This document shows positions 5,850 to 6,334 of a stretch of 6,334 nucleotides of DNA, in pieces. The notes under the pieces were generated by a model. The model saw only the letters and a program-made list of their open reading frames with translations, searched no databases and was not told the DNA's origin. Each line of letters starts with the position of its first letter. The first letter of the stretch is position 1. The stretch is from Stenotrophobium sp040387055. GTDB taxonomy: Bacteria > Pseudomonadota > Gammaproteobacteria > Nevskiales > Nevskiaceae. The DNA is taken from contig JAZKEM010000235.1 in assembly GCA_040387055.1 (NCBI GenBank), positions 1 through 6,334 of the forward strand, given 5' to 3'. Made by a program: the position numbers and the translations under genes.

Positions 5850-6334
5850 ATGAAAATTTTTAGCCGCGCATTCGCGCTGATCAGTTTGGCCCTGCTGCCC
5901 TTCGCAGCATTTGCGGACGACGCCATCAACACCGGTGACACCGCTTGGATTCTTACTTCCATCGCACTCGTGCTGTTCATGACTTTGCCCGGCCTTGCGC
6001 TGTTCTACGGCGGCTTGGTCCGTGCAAAGAACGTGTTGTCCGTACTCATGCAGTGCTTTGCGATCACCTGCATCGTTTCACTGTTGTGGATCATTGGTCT
6101 TTACAGCCTGACCTTTGCGCCGGGCGGTCCTTTGATCGGCGGCCTCAGCAAAATGTTTATGGCTGGCGTCACTGTGGATTCAAAAAGCGGCACGCTGCCA
6201 GAAGTTGTGTTCTCCATGTTTCAGCTCACCTTTGCCGTGATCACGCCTGCGCTGATCGTTGGTGGTTTTGCTGAGCGCATGAAATTTTCTGCGATGCTGA
6301 TTTTCAGCGCGCTGTGGTCCATCGTGGTTTACGC
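5850..6334 (+). CDS. amtB: Ammonium transporter AmtB (second copy), 3'-truncated by window edge
   Basis: The frame is open from the ATG at 5850 to the window end, giving 161 full codons without a stop, so roughly the first third of an Amt channel is visible. Residues 1-22 form a signal peptide (MKIFSRAFALISLALLPFAAFA), with cleavage before DDAINTGDTAW. The first helix follows at once (AWILTSIALVLFMTLPGLALFYGG), with no Ala/Pro-rich extension. The motif LFYGGLVRAKNVLS and Phe124-Gln-Leu-Thr-Phe128 (E. coli Phe103 and Phe107 of the external gate) are present, then GGFAERMKF. The loop before the third helix is about 11 residues shorter than in the first Amt. The twin histidines lie outside the window. 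The Shine-Dalgarno is weak (GAG 9 bases upstream). It is probably co-transcribed with glnK2 through the intervening hairpin. The assignment to Amt is firm, but intactness beyond the edge is unknown. Confidence 0.93.
   Translation, partial: MKIFSRAFALISLALLPFAAFADDAINTGDTAWILTSIALVLFMTLPGLALFYGGLVRAKNVLSVLMQCFAITCIVSLLWIIGLYSLTFAPGGPLIGGLSKMFMAGVTVDSKSGTLPEVVFSMFQLTFAVITPALIVGGFAERMKFSAMLIFSALWSIVVY

Noticed and set aside
5375..5980. Long antisense open frame across glnK2 and the amt2 start
   Set aside because: It spans two well-supported genes, and its product has no recognisable motif beyond mirror-frame composition.

Overview
The window reads as chromosomal DNA of a Gram-negative bacterium, most likely a betaproteobacterium. 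This rests on the gene set (outer-membrane porin with a C-terminal Phe, ComM/YifB, UbiK, GlnK-AmtB pairs), on an AmtB with an Ala/Pro-rich periplasmic extension, and on a near-consensus sigma-54 promoter. The genus cannot be fixed from this sequence alone.

Layout: bases 1-1091 hold the 3' part of a beta-barrel porin gene (+), missing only its first codons. It converges on comM (-, 1140-2645), and one hairpin between them (1114-1139) can terminate both transcripts. Upstream of comM on the same strand is ubiK (-, 2754-3005). The 236 bp between ubiK and the first glnK carries the sigma-54 promoter and a 5'-leader hairpin. Two glnK-amt cassettes follow in tandem on the + strand: glnK1 (3242-3580) with amt1 (3594-5222) and a strong terminator, then a 224-bp spacer with small repeats, then glnK2 (5447-5785), a GC-rich intergenic hairpin, and amt2 (5850 to the window edge, truncated). 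amt2 is open to the window end and has no stop here.

How the genes work together: Amt proteins conduct ammonium across the inner membrane, and the paired PII protein (GlnK) blocks the pore when nitrogen is sufficient. Two complete, diverged pairs suggest two ammonium uptake/sensing modules with separate control. Only the first has a recognisable sigma-54 (nitrogen-limitation type) promoter, only the first Amt carries the Ala/Pro-rich extension, and only the second has a hairpin between glnK and amt. ubiK (ubiquinone biosynthesis accessory factor) and comM (helicase for recombination during natural transformation) are functionally unrelated neighbours. I see no mobile element, CRISPR array, tRNA or rRNA, and no gene-free stretch longer than 300 bases. 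All main gene families here are known. The unusual content is in the regulatory layout and the asymmetry of the duplicated modules.
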